DNA from: Limosilactobacillus difficilis
Lineage (GTDB): Bacteria > Bacillota > Bacilli > Lactobacillales > Lactobacillaceae
Length of the DNA: 64,000 nucleotides
Assembly: GCF_947387495.1 (NCBI RefSeq)
Contig: NZ_CANDNU010000006.1
Location: 1-64,000, forward strand
Direction of reading: 5' to 3'
A program made the translations under genes and the position numbers. Of the stretch, positions 41,517 through 51,278 are shown piece by piece (the stretch's first letter is position 1; every line of letters begins with the position of its first letter). The notes under the pieces are model-generated. The model made no database searches and had not been told where the DNA came from. It saw only the letters and a program-made list of their open reading frames with translations.

Positions 41517-42186
41517 TATTAGCCACCAAGCGGTAACCGATTCCGCGTTCCGTCCTTAGATCCTGCGCCAACTTGACGGTTGATAATTTGACCCGGAGCC
41601 GACTGATGTTGACGTTGAGGGTATTCTCATTCAGGTACTTGCCACCTTGCCAGAGCCATTCAAGAAGCTGTTCTTTCCTAACCGTGTGATTGAGGTGGCT
41701 AATCAAAACCGCGAGGAGGGCTCCTTCGGTCGGCGAAAGAGTGACGCTCCCGACTGAATTTGTTAACTCGTTGGTTAACCCATTCAGTTGATTATCATCC
41801 CAGCTTAACTTATCCGGATCATTATTCTGCTGCCGGCGGAGTAGTGCCTGGATTTTAGCCAAGAGAACCGTTGTTGAGAAAGGCTTCATCAAGTAGTCAT
41901 CGGCACCAAGCGCAATAGCCCGGGTAATATTGACATCGATGTTTGCCGCCGAAATGACGATGATTGGGGCCTGACAATTCCGCCTAATTTCGTGAATCTA
42001 ATAAAAGCCGTCAAAAGTGGGGAGGGTAATGTCGACGAGTATTAAGTCAGGAGCAGCCCCCGTTACCTCACTAGCAACCTGGTCCCAGTCCCGGACTGTT
42101 TCTGTCTTATACTTCCACTTTGCCAGGGCGGGCTTAACCATCTCAATAATTTCCTGGTTATCTTCAACGATAAAAACTTTTGCCAA
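41506..42186 (-). pseudogene. BceR-like response regulator interrupted by a stop codon
   Basis: A 226-codon OmpR-family regulator. The receiver starts at TTG 42186 with AAAGGGGAAA upstream (AKVFIVEDNQEI; phospho-Asp in LILVDITLP). After DGFY an in-frame TAG (41998-42000) stands where relatives have Trp (one-base change from TGG). The frame then continues without further damage through IVISAANIDV, LGADDYLMKPF and a complete C-terminal winged helix to 41506. The fragments are 62 and about 128 residues. Unless the stop is read through, the regulator cannot be phosphorylated and bind DNA as one protein. Confidence 0.85.
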
Positions 42187-42223
42187 GATAAGTTTCCCCT
42201 TTTCACCAGTGATAATTAACCAA

Positions 42224-42252
42224 ATCATACCGTAAGGACAATGGCAAAACAA
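42224..42252 (-). promoter_or_regulatory. Promoter of the broken regulator gene
   Basis: On the minus strand TTGTTT (42247-42252) and TATGAT (42224-42229) are 17 nt apart, about 37 bp before the TTG start. Confidence 0.55.
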
Positions 42253-42259
42253 CAATACT

Positions 42260-42287
42260 AAAAAAGACCCCGGCCTATACCGGAGTC
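42260..42287 (-). terminator. Terminator of lysS
   Basis: GACCCCGG (42266-42273) pairs with CCGGAGTC (42280-42287); TTTTTT follows on the minus strand. Confidence 0.8.
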
Positions 42288-42309
42288 AATAATTTAACTG
42301 AACAGGTGC

Positions 42310-43812
42310 CTAGTTGTCACCCTTATCAAGTGGCCGCATCGTTGGGAAAAGCAAAACGTCGCGAATGGACTTCGCATTGGTCATCAGCATTACCAGACGG
42401 TCAATCCCAACACCCAGACCACCTGTCGGCGGCATTCCGTATTCCAGGGCTTCAACGAAGTCCTCGTCAATCGGCTGGTACTCATCGTTACCTTCAGCGT
42501 GTTCGCGTGCTTCAGCTTCGAAACGTTCCCGTTGGTCAATCGGGTCGTTCAGTTCGGTAAAGGCGTTCGCGAATTCGCTGCCCACGATGTAGAGTTCAAA
42601 ACGGTCAACGAAGCGTGGGTCTTCACGGTTCTTGTGCGCCAGTGGAGAAACTTCAATCGGGTACTTGTAGATGAAGATTGGTTGTTCCAGATTTGGTTGA
42701 ACCTTGTCTTCAAAGAAGGCGTTCATGATGTGGCCAACCTTCCACCACTTCTCGTACTGGACATTGTTTTCGTCGGCCAGCTGACGAGCTTCATCGATCG
42801 TCATGTCTTTCTCGAAGTCGATTCCCGTGTACTTCTTGATTGATTCGGCCATCGTCATCCGGGCAAACGGCTTGCTGAAGTCAAGATCAGTCCCCTGATA
42901 AGTGATCTTCATGTCAGGGTTCATAACCTTCGCAGCTGCCTTGAAAATCCCCTCAGTTTCACGCATGACGTCTTCGTAGTCGAAGTAGGCCGCGTAAGTT
43001 TCCATCGTATCGAATTCTGGGTTGTGACGCTTGTCCATCCCCTCGTTCCGGAAAACCTTACCGAGTTCGTAAACCCGTTCAAAGCCACCGACGATCAGCC
43101 GCTTTAGCCGCAGTTCCGTAGCAATCCGCAAGTACATGTCGATGTTTAAAGCATTGTGATGGGTGATAAATGGCCGAGCGTCAGCACCTGAAGCAACGGT
43201 TTCCAAGGCCGGGGTTTCGACTTCTGTGAAGTGTTGACCATCCATGTAATTACGAATCGCCTTGATAATCTTCGTCCGGTCATGGAAACGCTTGAAGCTT
43301 TCCGGATTGGTAATCAGATCCAAGTAACGCTTGCGGTAAACCAATTCTGGATCTTGAAGACCGTGATACTTATCCGGCAGCGGCCGCAGTGCCTTTGTCA
43401 GGAAGGTCATCTTGCGCGCCCGAATGGTCAGTTCACCCACCCGGGTCTTGATAACATCCCCTGTCAAGCCCCAGAAGTCACCGATATCGGAGTCCTTAAA
43501 GACTTGGTAAGCATCTTCGCCGATAATGTCTTGCCGAACATAGATCTGAATCTTGCCACCGCGGTCAAAGAGGTCGGCAAAACTAGCCTTCCCACTACCC
43601 CGCTTAGCAATCATCCGGCCGGCAATCGTCACCATATTTTCCTGTTTAGCCAGTTCATCTTCGCTCAAATCACCAAATTCCTCGCGAATTTCACTAGACA
43701 GGTGGTCACGCTTAAATTTTTGGCCAAACGGGTCAATCCCCTCGTCGCGCAACTTCTTCATCTTGTCGCGCCGCACTTGCATTTGGTCGTTTAAATGTTC
43801 TTCCTTTGCCAT
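42310..43812 (-). CDS. lysS: Lysyl-tRNA synthetase, class II
   Basis: A 500-residue class II enzyme that charges tRNA-Lys. The N-terminal OB-fold anticodon domain contains [18 protein letters not shown] (about residues 61-78). The catalytic core has motif 1 (FTEVETPAL), motif 2 ([14 protein letters not shown]) and motif 3 ([15 protein letters not shown], about 468-482). It is 21 bp downstream of dusB and probably co-transcribed, as in many Firmicutes. A terminator follows. Confidence 0.96.
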   Translation of the reverse strand: MAKEEHLNDQMQVRRDKMKKLRDEGIDPFGQKFKRDHLSSEIREEFGDLSEDELAKQENMVTIAGRMIAKRGSGKASFADLFDRGGKIQIYVRQDIIGEDAYQVFKDSDIGDFWGLTGDVIKTRVGELTIRARKMTFLTKALRPLPDKYHGLQDPELVYRKRYLDLITNPESFKRFHDRTKIIKAIRNYMDGQHFTEVETPALETVASGADARPFITHHNALNIDMYLRIATELRLKRLIVGGFERVYELGKVFRNEGMDKRHNPEFDTMETYAAYFDYEDVMRETEGIFKAAAKVMNPDMKITYQGTDLDFSKPFARMTMAESIKKYTGIDFEKDMTIDEARQLADENNVQYEKWWKVGHIMNAFFEDKVQPNLEQPIFIYKYPIEVSPLAHKNREDPRFVDRFELYIVGSEFANAFTELNDPIDQRERFEAEAREHAEGNDEYQPIDEDFVEALEYGMPPTGGLGVGIDRLVMLMTNAKSIRDVLLFPTMRPLDKGDN

Positions 43813-43833
43813 TACAGCTCAGCCTCCAATAAA

Positions 43834-44838
43834 CTAATTTTTTGCTTGTCGCTCACGTTGATAATCCTGAACCTTCACGAGCAATTCGTCAAATAGGCGG
43901 TCCATCTCCGCTTCCTCGGTCGCTTCCATCAATGCGGCCTTGGTCCGGGCAGAATGCGGGATCCCTTTGACATAATATGCCGCTTGGCCCCGGAATTCAC
44001 GAACTCCGACGTAATCACCCTTCAGTTCGATCAGATCGTGCAGGTGTTCCTTAGCGATGCTGATCTTTTGTTCAGGCGTGGCTTCTGGCAGCAACTCGCC
44101 GGTTTCGAGGTAGTGGACCGTCCGCTTTAGCATCCATGGGTTGCCTAAAACCGCACGACCAATCATGACGGCGTTACAGCCAACTTCATCGAGCATCCGC
44201 TTGGCATCTTCAGGAGATTTGACATCCCCATTCCCCATGAATGGGATGGTCAAGGCGTCCGCCACTTCTTTTAAAACATTCCAGTCGGCGTACCCTGAGT
44301 AGAACTGCTTACGTGTCCGCCCGTGCATCGCAATGGCCGAAGCACCTGCCCGTTCTGCTGCCAGCGCATTTTTGACGGCGTAGACATGATCAGAGTCCCA
44401 GCCAATCCGCATCTTAACGGTAACCGGCTTGGAAACAGCGTCAACGACATAGGAAACCATCTCGTAAACCTTGTCTGGATCAAGCAGCCACCGGGCGCCA
44501 GCATCGGTGTTAACCACTTTGTTGACGGGGCAGCCCATGTTGATGTCGATGACGTCCGCATCAGTCTTCGTATCAACAAACTGAGCTGCCTGCACCAGGG
44601 TTTCCTTACTGCCGCCAAAAATCTGAATGCCCATCGGGTGTTCGACCGGGTCGACATTCATCATCGACAAAGTCTTCTTATTGCGGTACATGATGCCACG
44701 GTCCGAAATCATTTCACAGACCACGTAACCAGCCCCGAACTTCTTACAGATCACCCGAAAAGCCGAATTGGTAACCCCGGCCATCGGGGCGACCACTACC
44801 CGGTTGGGAATTTTGACATTGCCAATCTGCCACTCCAT
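43834..44838 (-). CDS. dusB: tRNA-dihydrouridine synthase
   Basis: A 334-residue FMN enzyme reducing uridine to dihydrouridine in tRNA. The TIM-barrel FMN site starts with VVAPMAGVTNSAFR (about residues 15-28). The catalytic Cys lies in DINMGCPVNKV (about 99-109), and the signature MRIGWDSDH and AMHGRTRKQFYSG are present. It belongs to the DusB type common beside lysS in Firmicutes. It has its own short upstream gap from mnmG and runs into lysS. Confidence 0.93.
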   Translation of the reverse strand: MEWQIGNVKIPNRVVVAPMAGVTNSAFRVICKKFGAGYVVCEMISDRGIMYRNKKTLSMMNVDPVEHPMGIQIFGGSKETLVQAAQFVDTKTDADVIDINMGCPVNKVVNTDAGARWLLDPDKVYEMVSYVVDAVSKPVTVKMRIGWDSDHVYAVKNALAAERAGASAIAMHGRTRKQFYSGYADWNVLKEVADALTIPFMGNGDVKSPEDAKRMLDEVGCNAVMIGRAVLGNPWMLKRTVHYLETGELLPEATPEQKISIAKEHLHDLIELKGDYVGVREFRGQAAYYVKGIPHSARTKAALMEATEEAEMDRLFDELLVKVQDYQRERQAKN

Positions 44839-44922
44839 TGCATAACCTCCGTGTTGCCATAGCTAAAAAAATCGTATCATATGCCAATTCATCAATTCAA
44901 GTTATTTTTGGCTTACCAGAAC

Positions 44923-46860
44923 TTATTTTTCATCTTTCTGAATCCGCGCCACATATCCCTGCTGCAAGTAAACACTCAAAATCGCCAGGTCAGCCGGGTT
45001 GACCCCGCTGATCCGTGACGCCTGGGCCATCGTCTCCGGCCGAATCTTTTCCAGCTTCTGCCGGCCTTCCGTGGCAAGGCCTTCGATTGCCTCATAATCC
45101 AGATCATCTGGAATCCGCTTGGCTTCCATCCGCTTCAGGCGCTTGACACTGACCATTTCCTTCTTAATGTAGCCCGCGTACTTCAACTGAATTTCAACCT
45201 GTTCAATCACCTGCCGGCTTAACTTTTCCGCTGGTTGATCGATAAATTGCAGCAGGGTCTGGTAGTCAACATAAGGCCGCTTTAAGAAGTCGGCCGCCGT
45301 CACCGCATCCTTCAGCGCGTGGTCGCCATGCCGTTCGATAAATTCATCTACTGCTTGGCCCGGCTTAATCCGGACGTTTTCGAGGCGCTTAATTTCAGCA
45401 GCCACTTGCTGCTTCTTTTCTTCCATCTTCTGGAAGCGCTCGTCGCTGACCAGGCCAATCTGATGGCCCTTTTCCATCAACCGGAAATCAGCGTTATCGT
45501 GCCGCAAAATCAACCGATACTCTGCCCGGCTGGTCAGTAAACGGTACGGCTCGTTAGTCCCCTTCGTGACCAGATCGTCAATCATCACCCCGATATAGGC
45601 ATCAGAACGTTTCAGTACGAAGGGCCCCTTGCCCAGCGCCCGGCGTCCGGCATTAATCCCGGCAACCAGGCCTTGTCCTGCAGCCTCTTCGTACCCGGAT
45701 GTCCCGTTGGTCTGGCCGGCCGTGTAGAGATTCTTCACCAGCTTGGTTTCCAGAGTCGACCGCAACTGGTATGGTGAAACCACGTCGTATTCGATGGCGT
45801 AACCAGGCCGCATCAGCTGGACATCTTCCAGTCCTTTGACGGAGTGCAGCATCCGCTGTTGGATTTCCTCTGGCATCGACGTTGACAGACCATCGACATA
45901 CCATTCGTCCGTCGTCCGGCCTTCCGGTTCAAGGAAGATTTGGTGGTGATCCTTATCCGCAAAGCGGACGATCTTATCTTCGATCGACGGGCAGTAACGC
46001 GGTCCTACGCCCTTAATGACGCCGGAGAACATTGGTGCCCGGCCGAGATTGTCGCGAATGATCTGATGAGTCGTGGGGTTGGTGTAAGTCAACCAACAAG
46101 AGATTTGGTCAGAAATGGACAGGTAGGCGCTGTCTGGCGTGTCGAAACTGAAGTGGTGTGGCGTTGTATCCCCGGGCTGTTCTTCCGTTTCATCGTAATG
46201 AATCGTGTTCCCGTTAATTCGCGGCGGCGTTCCCGTCTTGAAGCGCTTCAGCTCAAAGCCCAACCGTTCCAAACACTGGGACAATTTAACGGCCGCCTTC
46301 GAGTTGTTCGGACCCGATTCGTATTGCAATTCACCGATGATGATCTTCCCACGGGCTGCCGTCCCCACGGTCAAAACAACGGCTTTGGCTTGATAACGGG
46401 CCCCGGTATTAGTGATCACTCCCTGGCAAACGCCATCTTTGACAATCAATTCATCAACCGTTGCCTGGCGTAGGGTCAGGTTAGGCGTCTCCTCAATCGT
46501 CTTTTTCATCTGCATGTGGTAAGCGTGCTTATCGGCTTGTGCCCGCAGAGCACGAACCGCCGGGCCCTTCCCGGTATTAAGCATCCGCATCTGAACGTAG
46601 GTGGCATCGATATTCTTGCCCATTTGACCGCCGAGAGCGTCGATTTCCCGCACAACGATCCCCTTGGCGGGGCCACCGACAGACGGGTTGCATGGCATAA
46701 AGGCAACCATCTCCAGACTAATCGTCACCAGCAGGGTCTTGTTTCCCATCCGGGCCGCCGCCAGCGCCGCCTCACAGCCCGCATGACCGGCACCAACCAC
46801 AATCACATCATAACTGCCGGCGTCGTATTGGACCACCGTCCCAGTTTTTTTCTGTTCCAT
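44923..46860 (-). CDS. mnmG: tRNA uridine-5-carboxymethylaminomethyl modification enzyme MnmG
   Basis: A 645-residue FAD protein that works with MnmE to modify the wobble uridine of several tRNAs. The N-terminal dinucleotide fold has [21 protein letters not shown] (given in part, about residues 15-34). The GidA signatures [15 protein letters not shown] and [19 protein letters not shown] are present. The start at 46860 has GGAGG upstream; the open frame extends 18 codons into the mnmE end without support. It is 16 bp after mnmE, forming one operon. Confidence 0.96.
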   Translation of the reverse strand: MEQKKTGTVVQYDAGSYDVIVVGAGHAGCEAALAAARMGNKTLLVTISLEMVAFMPCNPSVGGPAKGIVVREIDALGGQMGKNIDATYVQMRMLNTGKGPAVRALRAQADKHAYHMQMKKTIEETPNLTLRQATVDELIVKDGVCQGVITNTGARYQAKAVVLTVGTAARGKIIIGELQYESGPNNSKAAVKLSQCLERLGFELKRFKTGTPPRINGNTIHYDETEEQPGDTTPHHFSFDTPDSAYLSISDQISCWLTYTNPTTHQIIRDNLGRAPMFSGVIKGVGPRYCPSIEDKIVRFADKDHHQIFLEPEGRTTDEWYVDGLSTSMPEEIQQRMLHSVKGLEDVQLMRPGYAIEYDVVSPYQLRSTLETKLVKNLYTAGQTNGTSGYEEAAGQGLVAGINAGRRALGKGPFVLKRSDAYIGVMIDDLVTKGTNEPYRLLTSRAEYRLILRHDNADFRLMEKGHQIGLVSDERFQKMEEKKQQVAAEIKRLENVRIKPGQAVDEFIERHGDHALKDAVTAADFLKRPYVDYQTLLQFIDQPAEKLSRQVIEQVEIQLKYAGYIKKEMVSVKRLKRMEAKRIPDDLDYEAIEGLATEGRQKLEKIRPETMAQASRISGVNPADLAILSVYLQQGYVARIQKDEK

Positions 46861-46876
46861 TTCTCTAATGCCTCCA

Positions 46877-48271
46877 TTACTTTCCCAAACAGAATTGACT
46901 GAAAAGCTGATCAATCAACTCGTCCTGGTAACTGTTACCGGTAATTTCACCGAGCAAATCCCAGCTGCGCCGTAAATCAATCTGAACCAGGTCGACCGGC
47001 ATCCCGTCATCGATACCAGTCAAGACGTCATCGAGAGCCGCCTTTGCTTTCTTCAACAGAGCAATCTGTCGGGCATTGGTAACCATAACTTGATTTTGGC
47101 TAGATTCAATCCCTTCATTAAAGAAGAGGTGGCTGATCGTGGTCGCCAGTTGGTCCATCCCCTGGTTGGTAATAATTGAAGTTGTGATCAACTCATCCCC
47201 ATCCAGGTAGGACTTTAAAAGGTCCATATCTATCTTCTGTGGCAAGTCAGTCTTATTCACCAAGACAATCCGTTGCTTGCCCTGGGTGGCCGTGATCAAT
47301 TCATGATCCTCAGCCGTCAACGGAGCCGATCCATCGATCAAGAGGAGAACCAGATCCGCCGTGTTGATCGCCTTTTCACTCCGCTCCACGCCGATTTTTT
47401 CAACTTGATCATCCGTCTTGCGAATGCCGGCCGTATCGATCAGTTTGAGCGGTACTCCCTTGACGTTGACGTATTCCTCAATGACGTCCCGGGTTGTCCC
47501 GGCCACGTTAGTGACGATTGCCTTGTCCTCATGCAAGAGGGCATTGAGCAAACTCGACTTGCCGACGTTCGGCCGCCCGATAATGGCGGTCGCCAGGCCA
47601 TCCCGCAGGACCTTCCCCTGCTTGGCGGTGTCGAGAAGCTTGATCAATTTTTGACGGAGACTGGTAGCGTGGTCTTTCATCAGCTTTGTCGTCATGACTT
47701 CGGCGTCATCATACTCGGGATAGTCGATGTTGACCTCGACCTTTGCCAGGACATTGAGGATCTCTTGTCGGAACTGCCGGATCAACCGAGATAGGCTCCC
47801 ATCCAGTTGATTGACTGCCACCTGCTTAGACTTATCTGTCTTAGCCCGGATGATGTCCATCACCGCTTCGGCCTGGGAGAGGTCCAGGCGTCCATTTAGA
47901 AAGGCACGCTTGGTAAACTCACCCGGCTCTGCCATCCGGGCCCCGTTAGCGAGGAGCAGTTCCAGGATCTGGTTAGTCACTAGCAAACCCCCATGGCAAT
48001 TCACTTCGACAACGTCTTCCTTAGTGTAAGTCTTAGGGGCCTTCATCACCGAGGCCATCACTTCGTCCAACTCTTCACCTGTTTCTGGATCCACGATGTG
48101 ACCATAGTTAATTGTGTGACTTGCGACCTTGCTTAAATCGCGGCCTTTAAACAAACGGTTGACGACCGGGATGGCCTGATCGCCACTGACCCGAATGATC
48201 GAAATTCCGCCTTCCCCCATCGGGGTAGCAATCGCAGCGATAGTCTCTTCCCCAGCTGTAGCATTCAACAC
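46877..48271 (-). CDS. mnmE: tRNA modification GTPase MnmE
   Basis: A 464-residue partner of MnmG. The N-terminal tetrahydrofolate-binding domain has [20 protein letters not shown]. An embedded G domain (about residues 220-385) has [23 protein letters not shown] and NKTDLP, and the C-terminus ends in the essential CLGK with its Cys. The GTG start at 48271 follows GAGGAGG. It is first of the mnmE-mnmG unit, separated from jag by a terminator. Confidence 0.96.
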   Translation of the reverse strand: MLNATAGEETIAAIATPMGEGGISIIRVSGDQAIPVVNRLFKGRDLSKVASHTINYGHIVDPETGEELDEVMASVMKAPKTYTKEDVVEVNCHGGLLVTNQILELLLANGARMAEPGEFTKRAFLNGRLDLSQAEAVMDIIRAKTDKSKQVAVNQLDGSLSRLIRQFRQEILNVLAKVEVNIDYPEYDDAEVMTTKLMKDHATSLRQKLIKLLDTAKQGKVLRDGLATAIIGRPNVGKSSLLNALLHEDKAIVTNVAGTTRDVIEEYVNVKGVPLKLIDTAGIRKTDDQVEKIGVERSEKAINTADLVLLLIDGSAPLTAEDHELITATQGKQRIVLVNKTDLPQKIDMDLLKSYLDGDELITTSIITNQGMDQLATTISHLFFNEGIESSQNQVMVTNARQIALLKKAKAALDDVLTGIDDGMPVDLVQIDLRRSWDLLGEITGNSYQDELIDQLFSQFCLGK

Positions 48272-48296
48272 CGGTTCCTCCTCTCAAGAATCCAAA

Positions 48297-48351
48297 GAAA
48301 AAAGTGCCAATCCCAGCCACTGGTAATCCAGTAAGATGGTCAAAGCACTTT
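48297..48351 (-). terminator. Terminator between jag and mnmE
   Basis: AAAGTGC (48301-48307) pairs with GCACTTT (48345-48351) with an inner TACTGG/CCAGTG hairpin, then TTTCTTT on the minus strand. Confidence 0.65.
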
Positions 48352-48417
48352 CACTACTCTAACGTTATCTTAAATTTTCCAAGTTCATTGTACGAAGCAG
48401 TTTCGCCAATGTCAACA

Positions 48418-49236
48418 TTAATTGCTTGGCGCCACCACAACGCTACGAAATGGTTCACGGCCGTGGGAATAAGTCTTTACCTTTGGGTTATCTTCCAGGA
48501 GGCGGTGCATTTCTTTACGCTCCCGTGCCGGCATCGGGTCGAGGAAGACCGCCTGGCCAGTAGAAATTACTTCCATCACACAGCGGTCAGCAAGCCGTTT
48601 AATCGCCTTCTTGCGCCGCTCACGGTAATGGGCCGTATCCAAAACCAATCCCGGGTCGTGAACTCCCTGATAGTTAAGATAGGCAGTTCCCAATTCTTCT
48701 AAAGCGTTGATTTGGCGACCATGGTAGCCGATCACCGCCGACGACCGTTTAGTTTTAATTTCGATCGTTAAATTGTGGGCCCGCAGCTGGTTGACTTGCG
48801 CCGTTGCGGGGATCCCCAACTCGCGCAAAATACTTTCGAGATACTGACAGCAGCCCTGAGCCGCCTTCCGCATCTTCTGGAGATTGCGGCGGTGGTTTGC
48901 TTCCGCGCGTTCCCGTTCCAGTTCTTGGGGATCCTTTTCAGCCGGCCGCGCCGACTTATGGGGAGAAGTTGTCTGCTTTACAGCTCGCGGATGCGTCACA
49001 CTTTTGGGTTTTACTGCTGAACGCTGGGAGTCATGCCCGGCTTGGTGTTTAGCAACTTTTGGCACCGGCTTGGTTATCGGTTCCGCTTCGATAATTGCGG
49101 GGCGGCGACCAATCCCCAGGAAGCCACGTCGCGCTTTTTGTTTCACCCGAATCGTCAACATTTCCTGGGAAATATTAAAATGTTGGGCTGCTAATTGTTT
49201 CGCTTCTTCTAGCGTGTGCGCACTAAATGACTCCAT
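48418..49236 (-). CDS. jag: RNA-binding protein Jag (KhpB)
   Basis: A 272-residue protein with the Jag N-terminal domain (residues 1-55, GFLGIGRRP), a charged linker (about 55-120), then a KH-II domain (SAVIGYHGRQINALEEL region) and a C-terminal R3H domain (MPARERKEMHRLL). KhpB pairs with KhpA to bind RNA and affects cell division and elongation in streptococci and lactobacilli. It follows yidC, as in most Firmicutes, though a hairpin separates them. Confidence 0.93.
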   Translation of the reverse strand: MESFSAHTLEEAKQLAAQHFNISQEMLTIRVKQKARRGFLGIGRRPAIIEAEPITKPVPKVAKHQAGHDSQRSAVKPKSVTHPRAVKQTTSPHKSARPAEKDPQELERERAEANHRRNLQKMRKAAQGCCQYLESILRELGIPATAQVNQLRAHNLTIEIKTKRSSAVIGYHGRQINALEELGTAYLNYQGVHDPGLVLDTAHYRERRKKAIKRLADRCVMEVISTGQAVFLDPMPARERKEMHRLLEDNPKVKTYSHGREPFRSVVVAPSN

Positions 49237-49261
49237 CTTATTCTCCCTTTCCGTCCACTAA

Positions 49262-49302
49262 ACTAAAGAGAGGCTGGAAAATCCAACCTTTTCCCAGCCT
49301 CT
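49262..49302 (-). terminator. Hairpin between yidC and jag
   Basis: AGAGGCTGG (49268-49276) pairs perfectly with CCAGCCTCT (49294-49302). The minus-strand tail CTTTAGTTTAG is weak, so termination may be partial. Confidence 0.6.
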
Positions 49303-49309
49303 GATCTCA

Positions 49310-50155
49310 TTAATGACGGCGATGACTCCGCAAGGCTTTGCGCTTAGCGCGAGCAATCTGCCGTTTCTGTGCTTGTTGCGCCTTCTGTCTTTCTTCACGT
49401 TCCCGATTAATTTTGAACGGGTTTTGAATTAACAGGGTTTGGACCACTTGGAAGGCGTTGGTCACAACCCAGTAGAGAGTGATAGCTGACGAGAAACCAA
49501 GGGCCATAAAGAAGACCATAATCGGCATCCCCCAGGTCATCACAGTCGTCATCGAGTTCTTTTCTGGCATCGATGCCGTACTGAGCCACGAACTAATTAA
49601 GGTAAAGACCGCCGCCAGAATTGGCATAACATAATAAGGATCGGTGTGCCCCAGTTGCAGCCACAGGAAGCTTCCGGACCGCAACTCTGAGGTCCGCCAA
49701 ATTGCCTGATACAATGCCCACATCACGGGAAGTTGGATCAGTAATGGCAGCATGGAAGCATAAGGATTAATTCCCGCTTTGCGGTAGAGATCTCGCTGTT
49801 CTTCCTGCATCTTCATCATCGTCTCACGATCCCGGGACGAGTACTTCTTTTGCAGGGCTTTTAACTGTGGGGCCATCTCTTGCATCTTAACGGTTTGCTT
49901 CGTCTGGTAATACATCAGCGGCAACAAAATGATTCGGATGATGATCGTGAAAATAATGATCCCCATCCCGTAACCGCCGAAGTTGTGAGACAGCCAAATA
50001 ATAAAGCGAGAACAGTTATATAGAATAAAGTGATCCCAGAGCCCCTTGCTGTGACTTGTGATCGGGCCGTTCGAGCAGGCTGTCAACAGCAAAGTCATCC
50101 CCATGATCCCTACTAAACTGAGGGCCCGTTTAAGGCGTTTCATGCGTGATTTCAA
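49310..50155 (-). CDS. yidC: Membrane protein insertase YidC (lipoprotein)
   Basis: A 281-residue Oxa1/YidC insertase. It has a lipoprotein signal with lipobox LLTACSNG (Cys about residue 27), five membrane segments, and the conserved hydrophilic-groove region with MYYQTKQTVKMQEMAPQLKALQ. The last segment is followed by a very basic tail (KRQIARAKRKALRSHRRH), probably for ribosome contact. It inserts membrane proteins alone or with SecYEG. The gene sits 12 bp after rnpA and was probably co-transcribed with it. Confidence 0.95.
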   Translation of the reverse strand: MKSRMKRLKRALSLVGIMGMTLLLTACSNGPITSHSKGLWDHFILYNCSRFIIWLSHNFGGYGMGIIIFTIIIRIILLPLMYYQTKQTVKMQEMAPQLKALQKKYSSRDRETMMKMQEEQRDLYRKAGINPYASMLPLLIQLPVMWALYQAIWRTSELRSGSFLWLQLGHTDPYYVMPILAAVFTLISSWLSTASMPEKNSMTTVMTWGMPIMVFFMALGFSSAITLYWVVTNAFQVVQTLLIQNPFKINREREERQKAQQAQKRQIARAKRKALRSHRRH

Positions 50156-50167
50156 AACGTGTTTCTC

Positions 50168-50506
50168 CTAATCAATCAGTTTAGCCAGTTTAAGAGCGTG
50201 AACTAAGTTGCGCTTGGTTTCTGCCATCGATAAACCGTCAGCAGAGGGCCGCGCAATCACTAGAAAATCCACATCAGTTTTCAGCTGTGGCTTGACTTCT
50301 AATAAAGTCTGCCGAATGCGTCGTTTGACCCAGTTCCGGTGCACCGCGTTACCAATTTTTTTACCAACTGAAATGCCGACCCGGAAATGCTTTTGACCCG
50401 GTTTTTGCATTTGGTAAATGATGAATTTATGGTTAGCCACCGAATTATGAGTCTCAAACACTCGTTGAAATTCTTGTTCTTTTTTTACACGGTACGATTT
50501 TCGCAT
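50168..50506 (-). CDS. rnpA: Ribonuclease P protein component
   Basis: A 112-residue basic protein assisting RNase P RNA in tRNA 5'-end maturation. It begins [18 protein letters not shown] and has the RNR-type motif in [16 protein letters not shown] (about residues 52-67). The start at 50506 is chosen by GGGTGG upstream; 17 further open codons lie in the preceding terminator hairpin. It runs into yidC. Confidence 0.95.
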   Translation of the reverse strand: MRKSYRVKKEQEFQRVFETHNSVANHKFIIYQMQKPGQKHFRVGISVGKKIGNAVHRNWVKRRIRQTLLEVKPQLKTDVDFLVIARPSADGLSMAETKRNLVHALKLAKLID

Positions 50507-50540
50507 TTTCGTTCCACCCGTTAAACCACTGCAACAAAAT

Positions 50541-50611
50541 AAAAAAGAGCATGGCAAGTCAACGGCTACAACTATGGTTCATTGCAGCACAATTGCTTGC
50601 CGTGCCCTTTT
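50541..50611 (-). terminator. Terminator or attenuator between rpmH and rnpA
   Basis: AAAAGAGCATGGCAAG (50543-50558) pairs with CTTGCCGTGCCCTTTT (50596-50611), with a 37-nt loop and a T-rich tail on the minus strand. It should reduce transcription from rpmH into rnpA. Confidence 0.65.
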
Positions 50612-50629
50612 GGTTAAATCGTTAAGTCC

Positions 50630-50776
50630 TTAGGCCTTAACCGTTAATACCTTGCGGCCTTTTTGACGGCGACGTGCCAGCACCTTACGACCGTTGCTGG
50701 TACTCATACGTGCGCGAAAACCGTGTACACGAGCACGGTGACGCTTCTTTGGCTGAAATGTGCGCTTCATTGCCAT
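50630..50776 (-). CDS. rpmH: Ribosomal protein bL34
   Basis: A 48-residue basic ribosomal protein with the family sequence [17 protein letters not shown] and [16 protein letters not shown]. The first ATG (MAMKR) is 11 nt from AGGAGGTG. The family-usual MKRTF start at 50770 lies 17 nt away, so 50776 is given; either is possible. It is the first gene left of oriC. Confidence 0.95.
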   Translation of the reverse strand: MAMKRTFQPKKRHRARVHGFRARMSTSNGRKVLARRRQKGRKVLTVKA

Positions 50777-50836
50777 TTTTTGTGGCACCTCCTTATATCG
50801 GTGTTTGCTCTGTGACGCCCCAAAAAACGGGCGCAC

Positions 50837-51278
50837 TCATAAACATACTTTTGTATTGTATCACAGTTCCTAAGCACTTTAAACCACTAAAAATAATTGC
50901 TTTTTTTTACTTATCCACAGTTTCCACAAAATAATCCACAGCGTTGTTTTTTTTACCCTACTTTTGCAAAGTTTTCCACACGTTTTTAACGGGCTTGTGG
51001 ATGATCCACACCCCTGTGATTTGCATTATCCACATGCTTGTGGATAACCCGGTGGATAAGTCAAGAATGGCGTCAGGCCAATAATAGTTGTCAACTTTTG
51101 CCTGTGTAAAAGTGCTATTAATTACTGGATTTTCCACATTTCGACACCATTGTGGGCTATTTACACGCACCGTTGTGTACATTGTGGGCAAAATTTTTTA
51201 GGCCTGTGGAAAACTCTATAAAGGAATGCTAGAATACCCTTTGGTTTTATTATTTTATTCTCTGAAGGGGGTACTCTC
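50837..51278. other. oriC, upstream subregion
   Basis: The gap between rpmH and dnaA holds a dense DnaA-box cluster. TTATCCACA occurs at 50911-50919 and 51026-51034, with its reverse at 51039-51047. Near matches lie at 50932-50940, 50972-50980 (TTTTCCACA), 51002-51010, 51051-51059, 51130-51138 and 51205-51213. AT-rich tracts separate them, and the dnaA promoter lies within. Boxes near 51026-51059 also probably autoregulate dnaA. Confidence 0.93.

Noticed and set aside
43231-43794. 187-codon open frame opposite lysS
   Set aside because: Shadow of lysS, whose class II motifs cover the same DNA.
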